Assembly (NCBI RefSeq): GCF_014133895.1
Contig: NC_050727.1
Span: 1,240,001 to 1,304,000, forward strand
Direction: 5' to 3'
DNA from: Torulaspora globosa
Taxonomy: Eukaryota > Ascomycota > Saccharomycetes > Saccharomycetales > Saccharomycetaceae
Length of the DNA: 64,000 nt
Made by a program: the position numbers and the translations under genes. How positions within the stretch are numbered: the first letter of the stretch is position 1; every line of letters begins with the position of its first letter. A model generated the notes under the pieces. The model did no database searches, was not told the origin of the DNA, and saw nothing but the letters and a program-made list of their open reading frames with translations. Positions 46,403-56,956 of the stretch are shown here, piece after piece.

Positions 46403-48493
46403 ATGGGTAAAGTCTCAAAGGCTACAAAGAAGTTTCAGTCGAAGCATTTGAAGCGGACGCTGGACCATCGTAGAGAGCAGAAGGAACACAGGAAAAGAAG
46501 CCAAGGGCGTCGTGGCAATAAATCAGAACAGGAGAAACAGAATGCTGCTTTGACGAAAGATGAGCAGAAGCTGAAAAAATCTGCAAAAGAGGAAGTTTTC
46601 AAAGATATGTCAGTGGAAAAACTGTTCGAAAATGGGTTCGAAGTTCCAAAAGGCGCCAAGAAGGGCAAGAGGAAGCAGAATGAGTCAGATCAAGACGATT
46701 CTTCATCTGAGGAAGAAGATATGGCACAAAACATGGCCGAGCTTTCGGAAAAGGACCCTGAATTCTACCAGTATCTGAAAGAGAATGATAAAGAATTGCT
46801 TGATTTCAAGGCTACGAATCCGCTAGACGGCATCGATGACAGTGAAAGCGAAGAAGAGGACGACAAGGATACAAAAGAGGCGGATGAAGACACTCAGGGT
46901 GCTGGAGAAACGGAAAAAATCGAGCTTACTTTGAAGTTGGTCAGGCAGTGGAAAAAACAACTGCAAGGCAATGCCAATCTGAAGCTTATCAGGAACATCG
47001 TGACTGCGTTTAAAGTGGTGGTGAACTTAAACAAGGAAGATAGCGTTGAAGAATACAAATACACTGCAACGGATGAAAAAGCGATCCACGAACTGTTATT
47101 CGTTGCCCTGAAGGACCTGCCAACAGCGATTCAAAAATTGGTTCCTTACAAAGTGGTGAAAGGCTCCAGAACGTTGCCAACTGGTTCCAATGTTTCCAAA
47201 TTGTCTTCGATTATGAAATCCCACGCAAGTGCCTTGCTTGTTGTTTTGGATGATATCACCAACACTGAGACTGCCGCGCTCATTTTGCATTCTGTTGATC
47301 AGCTACTACCCTATTTCCTTTCCCACAGAAAGCTTTTGAAAGAGATCGTCAAGAGTATCGTTGGAGTATGGTCCACTACCAGGGATTTAGAGACACAAAT
47401 AGCAGCGTTTGCTTTCTTACACAATGCATCGAAGGAATTCAAGAAGTCTACGCTGGAACTTGTGCTAAAAACGACTTACTCCACTTTCATCAAGAGCTGT
47501 CGTCAGACAAATATGCGTACCATGCCTTTGATAAATTTCCAAAAGAACTCAGCCGCGGAATTATTCAGCATCGACGAAACTTTGGGTTACCAGGTTGGTT
47601 TCGAATACATCAGACAGTTAGCTATTCATCTGAGGAATTCAATGAATGCTACCACGAAAAAGACCGCGAAATCCAATCCTGCAGAGGCGTACAAGATCGT
47701 CTACAACAGGCAATATTGTCATTCCCTAGACTTTTGGTCTCGTGTGCTTTCCTTGTCCTGCAATCCAGAGAAAGAGAGAAACAACGTATCCCAGTTGAGA
47801 CAACTGATCTATCCATTAGTCCAAGTGACGTTGGGTACCATTAGACTGATTCCAACACCGCAGTTTTTCCCCTTGAGGTTCTATTTAATCAGATCGCTGA
47901 TCAGATTGTCGCAAAATACTGGCGTCTTCATTCCTATATTCCCACTGCTATCTGAAATACTAGTATCATCTGCATTCACCAAAGTACCAAAAAAGAAAGA
48001 GAACCTGGAGGCCTTTGACTTTGACCACAACATTAAGTGTACCAAAGCCTATCTTGGAACCCGAGTCTATCACGAAGGCCTGGCCGAGCAATTCGTCGAT
48101 TTGGTGGGAGAGTACTTCGTTCTTTACTGCAAGAACGTCGCTTTCCCTGAGCTTGCCAGTCCTGCTATAATTTCTCTACGTCGGTATATCAAGAGCTCAA
48201 AGAATGTCAGATATAACAAGCAACTGTCCAACATTGTCGAGAAGCTTGATCAGAACAGCTCATTCATTCAAAAGGCTAGGGCCAACGTCGAGTTCAGTCC
48301 AACTCTCAGAACTGAAGTGAACAGGTTCTTGAACGACACGCCATGGGAGAAAACACCTTTAGGGTCTTACGTTACTGTTCAACGTGAAATCAAGGAGGAG
48401 AAAGCCAGAATACTCAGAGAGAGCATGGAGGAAGAAGACAAGGAAAAGGAGATTTCCTTGAATGCCGAGAAAGATATCGAGATGTCTGACTGA
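46403..48493 (+). CDS. NOC2: ribosome biogenesis factor Noc2
   Basis: 696 residues (yeast Noc2 is 710). Noc2 pairs with Noc1 and then Noc3 to carry 60S precursors from nucleolus to nucleoplasm. The start is the ATG at 46403 ([20 protein letters not shown], matching the known start); three upstream codons open only at TTG. The N-terminus is basic, then an acidic stretch ([22 protein letters not shown]) covers about 85-165. The NOC2 core of alpha-helical repeats is about 180-640: [43 protein letters not shown] and [19 protein letters not shown]. The C-terminal tail is acidic. Confidence 0.97.
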   Translation: MGKVSKATKKFQSKHLKRTLDHRREQKEHRKRSQGRRGNKSEQEKQNAALTKDEQKLKKSAKEEVFKDMSVEKLFENGFEVPKGAKKGKRKQNESDQDDSSSEEEDMAQNMAELSEKDPEFYQYLKENDKELLDFKATNPLDGIDDSESEEEDDKDTKEADEDTQGAGETEKIELTLKLVRQWKKQLQGNANLKLIRNIVTAFKVVVNLNKEDSVEEYKYTATDEKAIHELLFVALKDLPTAIQKLVPYKVVKGSRTLPTGSNVSKLSSIMKSHASALLVVLDDITNTETAALILHSVDQLLPYFLSHRKLLKEIVKSIVGVWSTTRDLETQIAAFAFLHNASKEFKKSTLELVLKTTYSTFIKSCRQTNMRTMPLINFQKNSAAELFSIDETLGYQVGFEYIRQLAIHLRNSMNATTKKTAKSNPAEAYKIVYNRQYCHSLDFWSRVLSLSCNPEKERNNVSQLRQLIYPLVQVTLGTIRLIPTPQFFPLRFYLIRSLIRLSQNTGVFIPIFPLLSEILVSSAFTKVPKKKENLEAFDFDHNIKCTKAYLGTRVYHEGLAEQFVDLVGEYFVLYCKNVAFPELASPAIISLRRYIKSSKNVRYNKQLSNIVEKLDQNSSFIQKARANVEFSPTLRTEVNRFLNDTPWEKTPLGSYVTVQREIKEEKARILRESMEEEDKEKEISLNAEKDIEMSD

Positions 48494-48731
48494 TAGCCCG
48501 GCTCCGTGCTTGTGATTAACCAGTATATTATGTATATTTGCCATTTAAGCTCTGGCTTCTTTTGAGCCCGCTGTCTTTCACCTTTCGAGATGGAACGGTA
48601 TAGAGTCGACGATACGTACCACTTCCAGAAGAGCAAAAGTCACCGGTACCTCAAATATCAACTTTGAGTGAGCATAATCGCGATATTCAGAGGATTAGTT
48701 GAGTTTGGCCGAGTATTACTTCTATTTGACC

Positions 48732-48741
48732 TCGGCGGCTA
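48732..48741 (-). promoter_or_regulatory. URS1 (Ume6) site abutting the MEI5 start codon
   Basis: TCGGCGGCTA on the plus strand, that is TAGCCGCCGA on the minus strand, a perfect URS1. Its last base is 48741 and the ATG starts at 48742. Ume6 represses early meiotic genes through URS1 in mitotic cells and activates them with Ime1. Confidence 0.85.
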
Positions 48742-49425
48742 ATGGATGACACTACTATGGTAGACAGCTCACCTGCTGGTGTAGCAGAGAAGCCATACAA
48801 GAACAAAGCTGGTGACAGAGCTGCTTGTGCATCTACAAGTCGTCGCAGTGGCCCTCGCAAGACAGTTCAAAAGAGGGATGTCTCAGTGGAGGATCGGAAG
48901 TTGGCCACGCAAACCAGACTCTTGTTCAACGAGCTATCGCGGCAGAAAGCGTCATATAAGAAGCATATCGATCAATTGAAGCAGGCCATCAAGATTCTGG
49001 AGAGCTTTGAGACGGAAGAGCGAATCCTTGACCTTATCTCGAAATGGAGAGGAGTCTCGCAAGCTGGCATGTCGTACATGCTAAATTCTACATTGCTTAA
49101 GATTGATAAAATGGGAGGTTATGAAGAGCTATTAAGAAGAGAATGTGAAGCTGAAAAGAGAAAGATTGAATACCAGTTCAGTGACAATTTGCAGGAGGAT
49201 ATGGAAGCTGTCTTTGAGTCTGAGGACTTTCAAGCGCTGTCGGAGGAAATGCAACAAGAATACAGGGAGCAGATGATGGAGCAGGTCAAAGAGGCTCAAA
49301 TACGCAAAGAAAAGGAGTTTGCAGAAATTGAATTAAAAATGAAACAGAGCGCAGGCCAAGAGATGTCAATGCAAGAGTTATCGAAAAGGATGAAGTTGGA
49401 ATATTCGATGATTTTCCCCGATTAG
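48742..49425 (+). CDS. MEI5: Mei5, meiotic recombination mediator
   Basis: 227 residues (yeast Mei5 is 222). With Sae3 it loads Dmc1 on single-stranded DNA in meiosis; it is related to fission yeast Sfr1. The N-terminal 55 residues are basic and polar (TSRRSGPRKTVQKR). The middle is coiled-coil (QTRLLFNELSRQKASYKKHIDQLKQAI). The conserved helical part EERILDLISKWRGVSQAGMSYMLNSTLLKIDKMGGYEELLRRE is the Mei5/Sfr1 signature. It ends in another helix and MKLEYSMIFPD. The first ATG (48742) touches a URS1 element; Met6 at 48757 is an alternative start. It is from the YPL track (YPL121C). Confidence 0.92.
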   Translation: MDDTTMVDSSPAGVAEKPYKNKAGDRAACASTSRRSGPRKTVQKRDVSVEDRKLATQTRLLFNELSRQKASYKKHIDQLKQAIKILESFETEERILDLISKWRGVSQAGMSYMLNSTLLKIDKMGGYEELLRRECEAEKRKIEYQFSDNLQEDMEAVFESEDFQALSEEMQQEYREQMMEQVKEAQIRKEKEFAEIELKMKQSAGQEMSMQELSKRMKLEYSMIFPD

Positions 49426-49563
49426 TCTTGTTCCTTACGTTATTATATTGTCTGGTTGATTATATGCTTTGTAACCGAATCGTAAATAATATGTGACATG
49501 TTTGCCTTTCGTTCATATCAATCAATAAGCTGCTAAGATTACCTTTCGGGGACAAAAAGGCTA

Positions 49564-52500
49564 CTACTGATTGAAAATTTCTTCCAACCTCAGTCTAGGA
49601 GCTATATTCATGGAAAGAAGTTCTTGGAATAAAAGCTTGGCAGCATATGGTATGGTCATCTTGTTAATATCTTCTGCGCTTTTGCAGGTAGTGCACCAAC
49701 CGCTGTAACCCATCAAGCCACATTTGTTACAGACGTCTACCTCGAAAGCATCACTGCTGATCATTAACCTTTCCAAAAGTAGTTGCGACGCACCATACGC
49801 TATAACACAGTCTCTTTCCATTTCACCCAATCTTAAACCACCATCTCTGGACCTACCCTCCGTTGGTTGACGGGTCAGGACTGCTCTAGGACCTCTCGCT
49901 CTAGCATGCATTTTATCGAGCACCATGTGCTTCAGTTTTTGGTAGTAAATCGGTCCAAAAAATATGTATGCTTGTAGACATTCACCTGTGATACCAGAAT
50001 ATAACATATCCTTACCAGAATAGTTGAATCCATTATCAACCAATATCTTTGACATATCTTCAAGCTTGGACCCACCGAAACAGGTTCCGTACTCTAGCGA
50101 GCCGTTCAACACGCCTGCCTTACCGGATATAAGCTCTATCATTTTACCCACAGTCATACGAGACGGAAAACCATGGGGATTCATGATAATATCTGGACAA
50201 ATACCTTGATCATTAAACGGCATATCCTCTTGCTTCACAATGATACCACAAACACCTTTCTGTCCATGTCTTGAAGAAAACTTATCACCTAATTCCGGCC
50301 TTCTGTTTTGTCTCAATAACACCTTAATTAGGGCTTGGTCATTGTCAGACACGGACATCATAACCTGATCAATATGAGAAGGCTCAGGCGCTCTGTAAAT
50401 TACTGGAGTTTCTTTGTATTGTGATTGGGTGTTGTCGAGAACACCGTCCGATGCATTTGTCGGAATTGATTTGTTAATGTAGATTTGACCACTATCAAGC
50501 TTCATTCCGACTTCACCTAACCCATCAGGGCCCAAACATTTATGCTGCCATATGGGCTCGCCATTTTCATCAACTCGCATACCGCCAATAATATCCTGCG
50601 TGTGATTAGGATATCTCTTAAGAATAGTGGTTGTTTTCCTACGTGTCTCACATCTCCCAAAGCCTCTATCAATCGAAGACTTATTCAACACTAGCGCATC
50701 TTCAATATCATAACCTGAGTATGACATGACAGCAACAGTGGCATTCTGACCTGCTGGTAATTTATCGTAACCGATAAGTTCAATTGTTTTCGTCTTGACC
50801 ATTGGTTGCTGGGGGTAAATCATCAGATATAGCAATGTATCTATCCTCTTGAATTGATTGTATGCAATGGCACCAATAGCTTGCTTACCCATCGCACATT
50901 GATATGTATTACGGGGCGACTGGTTATGGTGCGGATATGGAATTAAACCGGCAACAGCTCCCAAAACAGTGAATGGCTCTATTTCCATGTGCGTGATATT
51001 TTTTTCAATGTCCTTCTCATACAGAGCGATGAAGGAATCGTTTTCTTCATTAACATCGAGATATTCCACAAGACCGAGCTTTAAGAAGTCATCGAAGACT
51101 AGTTCGCCGCTAAGAAGCTTCTTTAAATGTTCTGCAGTTACCCTAGACTTGCCATCAGTGACAATAATCAGAGGCCTACAGATTCTACCGCCATCTGTCG
51201 CAATATGCACAGCTTTTTGGTGAGAGTTCGCATAAATTGAGATAAACTCTGAAACTTTACCGGATCTTCTAAGATTTCTGAATTGTGATAAGAACTTTGT
51301 TGGATATTTTGTTGTACCAATGAGGGTACCATTCAGGAACACCCCATAACTGCTATGCAATGACGCGCTGTCAATAAGAGAGATGTCTTCAACACCGAGG
51401 ATGTAGCACAGTCTCTTTATGGGCTCTTCTTCATCGTCGGTTGTAATATGGGTCATTAATGCCAGGTTCTTTACCAAACCACATGCTTCACCTTCTGGTG
51501 TATCCGCTGTACACAACATACCAAATTGGGATGGCTGAAGAGCTCTAGGACCGGAAACTTTTCTTGACTTTTCAAATTGCGAAGAAATTCTTGTCATCAT
51601 CCCCAACGCTGAAATGTACGATAACCTCGACAGGACGTGCGTAACGCCTGCACGTTCCATTTTAAATCTCTTTAAAGACCAATTACCTGTTGAGATCGCT
51701 CTGTTCAACCCGCTAGTAATGTTGTTTGAATGCACGTTGATGGATAGCAGAGCATCATATTCCATTGCCCTATTAGGTTTCTTGAGTACCTTATCTATGC
51801 TTGCTTTGAAATCGCTGTTAAATTTCTTAAACAAATCTTCGAATAACAGCGAAATCAGTTGGCCTGCCAATTCTAAACGTTTATTTCCCACGTAATCTCT
51901 ATCATCAACCATTTTTGAGTTATGGGTAGCCATGACAACTCTCCTGGTCATCATTGCTATGTAGAGGGCTTTCTCTCGAAAGTCAAGAGCCTCTACGGTT
52001 AAATGAGCAATGACTGTGGTTGCGATGGCTTCGATACCTTCCTGTAAAACAGATAACTTTTGTCTTCTTACTGTCTTCACTTTGGATCCTATGTACTCTA
52101 GGGCTTGTTGCTGTGTGTACAGACCCAACCTGGCTGCTTCTTCGATGTTGACCGCGAAAATATCCTGGTAGCTACTATCGTTTCCACAGACCAATTGCAT
52201 TGCCTCTAGATCGGAAACGACACCACAAGCTTTGAGCACAACCACGATGGGAACCTCTTCAGCAATGGAGTTATGCTTCAAGTATATCTTTTCATTCTTG
52301 GTCACCACATAAGTCTTGGATTTTCTTTCGTGTGTAGATGAAGTGACGGAAGCTTGCACTATTCCCTTTTTCTCATCCGCCTCCACAATGATACGATTCT
52401 TTGATAATTGTTCCTGCACCAAAATGACCTTTTCAGTACCATTGACAATGAAATATCCACCAGGATCCAGCGGACATTCGTTAAGTTTCGCCATAGTCGC

Positions 52501-52992
52501 TTCATCCGATTCGAACAAGATACATTTATTCGACCTCAACATCACGGGCATTCTTCCGATTTCGACGTCCTTATGCATTATAATATTTCTTCCTCTCGTA
52601 TATTCGATATCAACGTAAATTGGGGCCGAATAGGTCATATCTCTCAGTCTACATTCATGTGGCGGTACTAAATAGTCCTTTGATCCGTTAGATCTCTGAC
52701 CAACCCGGATATCGACGTACTTCAAATAAAATTCAGGATCAACGTCACTAAGGATCAATTGATTGGCTCGAATGATCTTCCTCAAATCCACATCCACAAA
52801 ATAATTGAATGAGTCCAAGTGCTGTTTTACCAAACCTTTAACCTTCAAAAAAGCAGGCAAAAGATTCCATTTGTCCTCCGCAGTACTGATCTCGTCTGTC
52901 AACTTCTTGCCCTTATATACCGGTTTTAGCAGATCTTCAAATGTCTCATCCTTTTTGAAATGCTCGTGTTCTTCCGATTTTTTCACAGCCAT
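49564..52992 (-). CDS. RET1: RNA polymerase III second-largest subunit
   Basis: 1142 residues (yeast Ret1/C128 is 1149). Forms half the active-site cleft of Pol III and affects termination. Very strongly conserved: [18 protein letters not shown], the fork region [43 protein letters not shown] and the hybrid-binding [15 protein letters not shown]. The switch-3/anchor block [31 protein letters not shown] (in pieces) and a C-terminal zinc finger [16 protein letters not shown] are also present. The start is the ATG at 52990-52992; three further codons above it open only at TTG. Confidence 0.98.
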   Translation of the reverse strand: MAVKKSEEHEHFKKDETFEDLLKPVYKGKKLTDEISTAEDKWNLLPAFLKVKGLVKQHLDSFNYFVDVDLRKIIRANQLILSDVDPEFYLKYVDIRVGQRSNGSKDYLVPPHECRLRDMTYSAPIYVDIEYTRGRNIIMHKDVEIGRMPVMLRSNKCILFESDEATMAKLNECPLDPGGYFIVNGTEKVILVQEQLSKNRIIVEADEKKGIVQASVTSSTHERKSKTYVVTKNEKIYLKHNSIAEEVPIVVVLKACGVVSDLEAMQLVCGNDSSYQDIFAVNIEEAARLGLYTQQQALEYIGSKVKTVRRQKLSVLQEGIEAIATTVIAHLTVEALDFREKALYIAMMTRRVVMATHNSKMVDDRDYVGNKRLELAGQLISLLFEDLFKKFNSDFKASIDKVLKKPNRAMEYDALLSINVHSNNITSGLNRAISTGNWSLKRFKMERAGVTHVLSRLSYISALGMMTRISSQFEKSRKVSGPRALQPSQFGMLCTADTPEGEACGLVKNLALMTHITTDDEEEPIKRLCYILGVEDISLIDSASLHSSYGVFLNGTLIGTTKYPTKFLSQFRNLRRSGKVSEFISIYANSHQKAVHIATDGGRICRPLIIVTDGKSRVTAEHLKKLLSGELVFDDFLKLGLVEYLDVNEENDSFIALYEKDIEKNITHMEIEPFTVLGAVAGLIPYPHHNQSPRNTYQCAMGKQAIGAIAYNQFKRIDTLLYLMIYPQQPMVKTKTIELIGYDKLPAGQNATVAVMSYSGYDIEDALVLNKSSIDRGFGRCETRRKTTTILKRYPNHTQDIIGGMRVDENGEPIWQHKCLGPDGLGEVGMKLDSGQIYINKSIPTNASDGVLDNTQSQYKETPVIYRAPEPSHIDQVMMSVSDNDQALIKVLLRQNRRPELGDKFSSRHGQKGVCGIIVKQEDMPFNDQGICPDIIMNPHGFPSRMTVGKMIELISGKAGVLNGSLEYGTCFGGSKLEDMSKILVDNGFNYSGKDMLYSGITGECLQAYIFFGPIYYQKLKHMVLDKMHARARGPRAVLTRQPTEGRSRDGGLRLGEMERDCVIAYGASQLLLERLMISSDAFEVDVCNKCGLMGYSGWCTTCKSAEDINKMTIPYAAKLLFQELLSMNIAPRLRLEEIFNQ

Positions 52993-53318
52993 GATTCCCA
53001 ATCACCTCTGGGAGGACGAACTCAACTTTACCAGCACCACAAGCCCTCTATCTCGAAGAATTGAACGAATATTTGAAGTTTAGTCATTGATTTACGAGTA
53101 TCTCATCGCCTAATTAGAAAATTTTTGACTAAGGTAGGCTACGTTATAAGTGATGATGATTGATCTGGAGATGATATTGTCAATTAAGAGCCATGATTGA
53201 CAGAATGAGAGCATAGCTTGGGTTCATTTGCTAGTGCTGGGTGCTCTCAAGGATTCTAGTCGGTAATCCTCATCTGATTTGGTTGAGTAAGCGTCTTTAC
53301 AGGGCAAATTTTTGCAAA
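52993..53318. other. intergenic, RET1/TFB2 divergent promoter
   Basis: 326 bp. The TFB2 frame extends back to 53241 but opens there only at GTG. No known site was recognised apart from AT-rich stretches near 53115 and 53160-53185. Confidence 0.4.
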
Positions 53319-54848
53319 ATGAGTACCAATAACTTACTGAAAAGCTCGGTCAATCAATACCTGGAGGAACTTCCGCAGCAGATTCAAAGCAGATTATATC
53401 AGTCGCCAGCAACATGCTTAGCAATCTACAGGCTACTTCCGCAGCTGGCGAAGTTCTTCATAATGTCTATGGTATTCACTGAAAGTGAAATATCCTTACG
53501 AGACTTGGATAGATGGGTTAAAGCCAGCGGTAAGAATCAATTCCAGGAGGCTATCAAATCGATGAAGTCGCTACACTTACTTATCCCGGTGCGTTCTAAT
53601 GGACCGATGATGATCAACTTGAATCAGACATTCAGGGAAAGTTTCAAGAACGCCCTAACAGGTGGTAAAGTAAACAACTCGTTCGGGATTGTTGTAGACG
53701 AGGCAGATGATGTTGTAACCACAGGGATGCTCGATAGCTATTCTGCCGATAAATGGGAAACAATTCTGCATTTTATGGTGGGAACTCCGTTAACCAATAT
53801 TCCATCGAGCAACGTCTTGAACTTGCTGAAACATAGTAAGCTAATGGAAGAAGTGAGCACTACGGGCGAGTTCAAAATCACTAATGAAGGCTTTCAGTTT
53901 CTGCTGCAGGAAGTTAATTCGCAGATATGGACGCTCCTGCTGCAGTATCTGAAGATGACAGAAACTTTGCAAATGGATCCTGTTGAGGTCCTTAACTTTA
54001 TCTTCATGCTGGGAGCGCTCGAGTTTGGTAAGCCTTATAGCATGGATGGACTGAGCGAGACCCAAAAATTGATGTCAAAAGATATGAGGGACTACGGGCT
54101 GGTATTCCAGAAAAGTTCAAACTCCAACGTTTTTTACCCCACCAGATTAGCTACAATGCTGACATCTGATGCCAAGAGTATACGAGGTGCCTCTGGTGCT
54201 ATGGACAGTGTATTAAAGCAAAATAAAGACGAAAAATCAGGCAAGACGGTTGGCGATATTGACAACGACGATCAACTGGGAGCAAACGGTCAATACACCC
54301 AGGACGGTGCGCTTATCGTTGAGACTAATTTCAAACTGTACTCATATTCCAACTCACCTCTGCAGATAGCAATTCTCAGTCTATTTGTTCACTTAAGATC
54401 CAGATTCAGCAATATGATTACGGGCCAAATCACAAGGGAATCCATCAGAAGAGCCCTAATGAACGGAATCACTGCAGATCAGATTATAGCCTACCTACAA
54501 ACACATGCCCATCCACAGATGAGGCGGCTGGCGGAAGAGAAGCTGGAAAAGAAACTAGAGCTTGACGCGAACTGCAAAGATTCACTACAAATACTTCCTC
54601 CAACGGTAGTTGATCAAATTAAACTTTGGCAATTGGAGCTCGACAGAATTATATGCTACGAAGGATCGCTCTACTCCGATTTCGAGAGCCACCAAGAGTA
54701 TCATTTGCTTAGTACATATGCCCAAGATATCGGTGTCCTGTTGTGGAAAGATGACAGAAAGAAGAACTTTTTCGTTTCAAAAGAAGGCAATTCCCAGGTT
54801 CTCGATTATGCCAAGAGGAAGCTCAAGAAGAAACAAAGCGGAACTTGA
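53319..54848 (+). CDS. TFB2: TFIIH core subunit Tfb2 (p52)
   Basis: 509 residues (yeast Tfb2 is 513). It anchors and stimulates the Ssl2/XPB translocase in transcription initiation and nucleotide excision repair. The start is the ATG at 53319, giving MSTNNLLKSSVNQYLEELP, like the known N-terminus. Winged-helix-like blocks include SPATCLAIYRLLPQLAKFFIMSMVF, WETILHFMVGTPL and LLQEVNSQIWTLLLQYL. The C-terminal clutch region is LPPTVVDQIKLWQLELDRI through the Tfb5-binding end, GVLLWKDDRKKNFFVSKEGNSQVLDYAKRKLKKKQ (in pieces). It is tandem with RNY1. Confidence 0.97.
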   Translation: MSTNNLLKSSVNQYLEELPQQIQSRLYQSPATCLAIYRLLPQLAKFFIMSMVFTESEISLRDLDRWVKASGKNQFQEAIKSMKSLHLLIPVRSNGPMMINLNQTFRESFKNALTGGKVNNSFGIVVDEADDVVTTGMLDSYSADKWETILHFMVGTPLTNIPSSNVLNLLKHSKLMEEVSTTGEFKITNEGFQFLLQEVNSQIWTLLLQYLKMTETLQMDPVEVLNFIFMLGALEFGKPYSMDGLSETQKLMSKDMRDYGLVFQKSSNSNVFYPTRLATMLTSDAKSIRGASGAMDSVLKQNKDEKSGKTVGDIDNDDQLGANGQYTQDGALIVETNFKLYSYSNSPLQIAILSLFVHLRSRFSNMITGQITRESIRRALMNGITADQIIAYLQTHAHPQMRRLAEEKLEKKLELDANCKDSLQILPPTVVDQIKLWQLELDRIICYEGSLYSDFESHQEYHLLSTYAQDIGVLLWKDDRKKNFFVSKEGNSQVLDYAKRKLKKKQSGT

Positions 54849-55072
54849 TCAGCACATCGCTCACTGTGGAAACTTCAATAAATCCCTATAGCATTTCAGA
54901 AAAGTCTCGATTCTTATAGTCGCCATGGCAACCTTTTCTTCTTAATTTCTTTGTTGTCGTTCTGCCTTTTTTCAGGGGATAAACTTATAGATATAAACCT
55001 AGATGAACCTGCGCTACAATGCAAGAAAGAAAATAGAATACGGGAAGTATCGTCCGCTTGTCATATCCGAGG

Positions 55073-56368
55073 ATGTATATTAAGAATCTTGTACCCTTTC
55101 TTCAATCTTCTGCCAAAGTTTGGAAGCTCAATGGCGGAGATGAAGCCTATCCGCCGCAATGTCCTATTGACTTACCTTTAAGTTGCCAAAATCATACAGC
55201 AATTGAGGACACCTGTTGTTTTGAGTATCCTGGCGGCATTTTCCTGCAATCACAACTTTGGGATTATATTCCTTCACGCTCTGGAATGGACGATGAGGAG
55301 TTGGAGAAGCAGTTGGGACCACTAGATTCCTTCACCATCCATGGATTGTGGCCTGACAACTGTGGAGGAGGTTTTGAGCAATTTTGCGACGATTCTTTGG
55401 CAATCGATGACGTGTACTATCTGCTGAATTCCGAACAGTTTAACGATGACAAAAGAAAACTCGAGATACCTGGTAGGGAGCTACTTAAAGAAATGAGTAG
55501 GTTATGGAAAAGTAATAATGGCGATGATGAATCGCTGTGGATCCACGAATACAACAAACACGGCACCTGTATCAAGACAATTAGACCAAAGTGTTACTCA
55601 CGCTGGGGAAACAGGGAAATGGTTGTATCAGATGTAGATTATAAAAAGCAATCGGTGTACGACTATTTCCGAGTGGCATACAACACTTATAAGCGGCTGA
55701 ACACCACTGAGATCTTGAAGGAGCATGGAATTGTACCTAGTTTGACGAAGACTTACACTAGGCACGAAATCCAGTCAGCATTGAACAGCGGTTTCAACAA
55801 TCAAAATGTTCACTTTGCATGCGATAACCATCATTCTCTCAAAGAAGTTTGGTACTACCATCTGTTGCAAGGATCTTTACTCAGCGAAGACCTCGTGCCA
55901 GTTGGATACCTCGGCAACGGCAACTCCAAATGCCCTGAGAAGGGTATCAAATTCTACCCCAAGGGCTACATGCCATCCAAGAAGGGCGGAGAGGGCCCCA
56001 AAGGCCCTCTTTACAGAGGTATAATCAGGGTGAGTGGGTACGAAGGATTCCTGATCAGAAACGGACATTGGATGATCAAGGGCACGCCTGCTAATTTTAA
56101 ATTAGTTGAAGCACCTTTCGGTGGCTTTTACTTAGTGTCCCGCAACGGCTATTGTGGACTGACCGAGACCGGCTTGCTTACATGCAATAAACATATCGGC
56201 AATGCAGGCCAATTCGAGTACGATGCCGATAAAGGCTACTTAGGCTATTCTGGATCTTTCGAATGGGGTGCGACCGTTTTGCCACACGGAAACGTTCAGA
56301 GTTTTGTGTACCTAGGGGACGCCGCTGCAAAACCCTACCAATTCAAACTGAAATTTATCAGACACTAG
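55073..56368 (+). CDS. RNY1: RNase T2 family ribonuclease Rny1
   Basis: 431 residues (yeast Rny1 is 434). Vacuolar/secreted RNase that degrades rRNA in autophagy and cleaves tRNA under oxidative stress. Both catalytic boxes are intact: CAS1 FTIHGLWPDNC with His90, CAS2 WIHEYNKHGTC with His158, Glu159, Lys162 and His163. Cysteines are spaced as in the family (CCFEYPGG). A C-terminal extension of about 130 residues, typical of fungal Rny1, ends KFKLKFIRH-like QFKLKFIRH. The N-terminus MYIKNLVPFLQS is only weakly hydrophobic for a signal peptide, as in the yeast protein. The frame above 55073 opens at TTG. It is convergent with SPC29, 9 bp apart. Confidence 0.96.
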   Translation: MYIKNLVPFLQSSAKVWKLNGGDEAYPPQCPIDLPLSCQNHTAIEDTCCFEYPGGIFLQSQLWDYIPSRSGMDDEELEKQLGPLDSFTIHGLWPDNCGGGFEQFCDDSLAIDDVYYLLNSEQFNDDKRKLEIPGRELLKEMSRLWKSNNGDDESLWIHEYNKHGTCIKTIRPKCYSRWGNREMVVSDVDYKKQSVYDYFRVAYNTYKRLNTTEILKEHGIVPSLTKTYTRHEIQSALNSGFNNQNVHFACDNHHSLKEVWYYHLLQGSLLSEDLVPVGYLGNGNSKCPEKGIKFYPKGYMPSKKGGEGPKGPLYRGIIRVSGYEGFLIRNGHWMIKGTPANFKLVEAPFGGFYLVSRNGYCGLTETGLLTCNKHIGNAGQFEYDADKGYLGYSGSFEWGATVLPHGNVQSFVYLGDAAAKPYQFKLKFIRH

Positions 56369-56377
56369 TTAAAAGCA

Positions 56378-56956
56378 CTACTTGGGCTTGGATATTTGGA
56401 TCAATCTCATAGTATTGTCCTCGAGGGGCGGAGAATATGCCGATGGCGAGAAGCTTCGCGTTTGAGTTCTTTGCGGCGGCACAGCCGGCGTAGCATGTGC
56501 CTGCGGAGACACGCTCTCATGGTAGTTAAAGAAATTGCTTTCCAGAAAGGAAACCTGCGATTGTAAGTTCAAAATCTTATTCTGTAGCTCCGCCGTCATT
56601 CTTTTCTGTATCAACAATTCGTTCGTCGTTTGTCTTATCAGCTGTTGTTGTTCTATTGTCAATCTCTTGAGAGATCGCACTTCGTTCAGCAACACGAGAT
56701 CATCCGCCGTTGGACCTCTAGCAGCAGGAGCGCCGTCGCGGACCCCAATACTAGAATTTCTGAAAGCCCCGACTGGATCTAAATCCTTCAGAGCCGGAGA
56801 AAAGTTTTTAGTCGTTGGACGCTCTTCATTCTGCTTCTTCATCAACTCCTGTAGGTTCTTTTTCGAAGCTAAATACTGCTCGCGGATTCTCTGCAAAGTG
56901 TCATCAACCTCTTGCTTCTCAAAGAACTCCCTCGTCAAGTTTGAATCGCCGGCCAT
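56378..56956 (-). CDS. SPC29: spindle pole body component Spc29
   Basis: 192 residues from the ATG at 56954-56956, noticeably shorter than yeast Spc29 (253). Spc29 lies in the inner/central plaque, binds Spc42 and Spc110, and is needed for pole-body duplication. The sequence shows polar helices at 5-45 and a coiled coil at about 95-145 (LNEVRSLKRLTIEQQQLIRQ, then LQNKILNLQSQVSFLESNFF). The tail is Ser/Pro-rich. No distinctive domain exists in this family, so the name rests mainly on position between RNY1 and the PTP2/KAP120 block (YPL123C-YPL124W-YPL125W) and on the coiled coil. Confidence 0.78.
   Translation of the reverse strand: MAGDSNLTREFFEKQEVDDTLQRIREQYLASKKNLQELMKKQNEERPTTKNFSPALKDLDPVGAFRNSSIGVRDGAPAARGPTADDLVLLNEVRSLKRLTIEQQQLIRQTTNELLIQKRMTAELQNKILNLQSQVSFLESNFFNYHESVSPQAHATPAVPPQRTQTRSFSPSAYSPPLEDNTMRLIQISKPK

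Noticed and set aside
54951..55181. 76-codon plus-strand frame overlapping the start of RNY1
   Set aside because: It overlaps the conserved RNY1 coding start in another frame and has no family resemblance.
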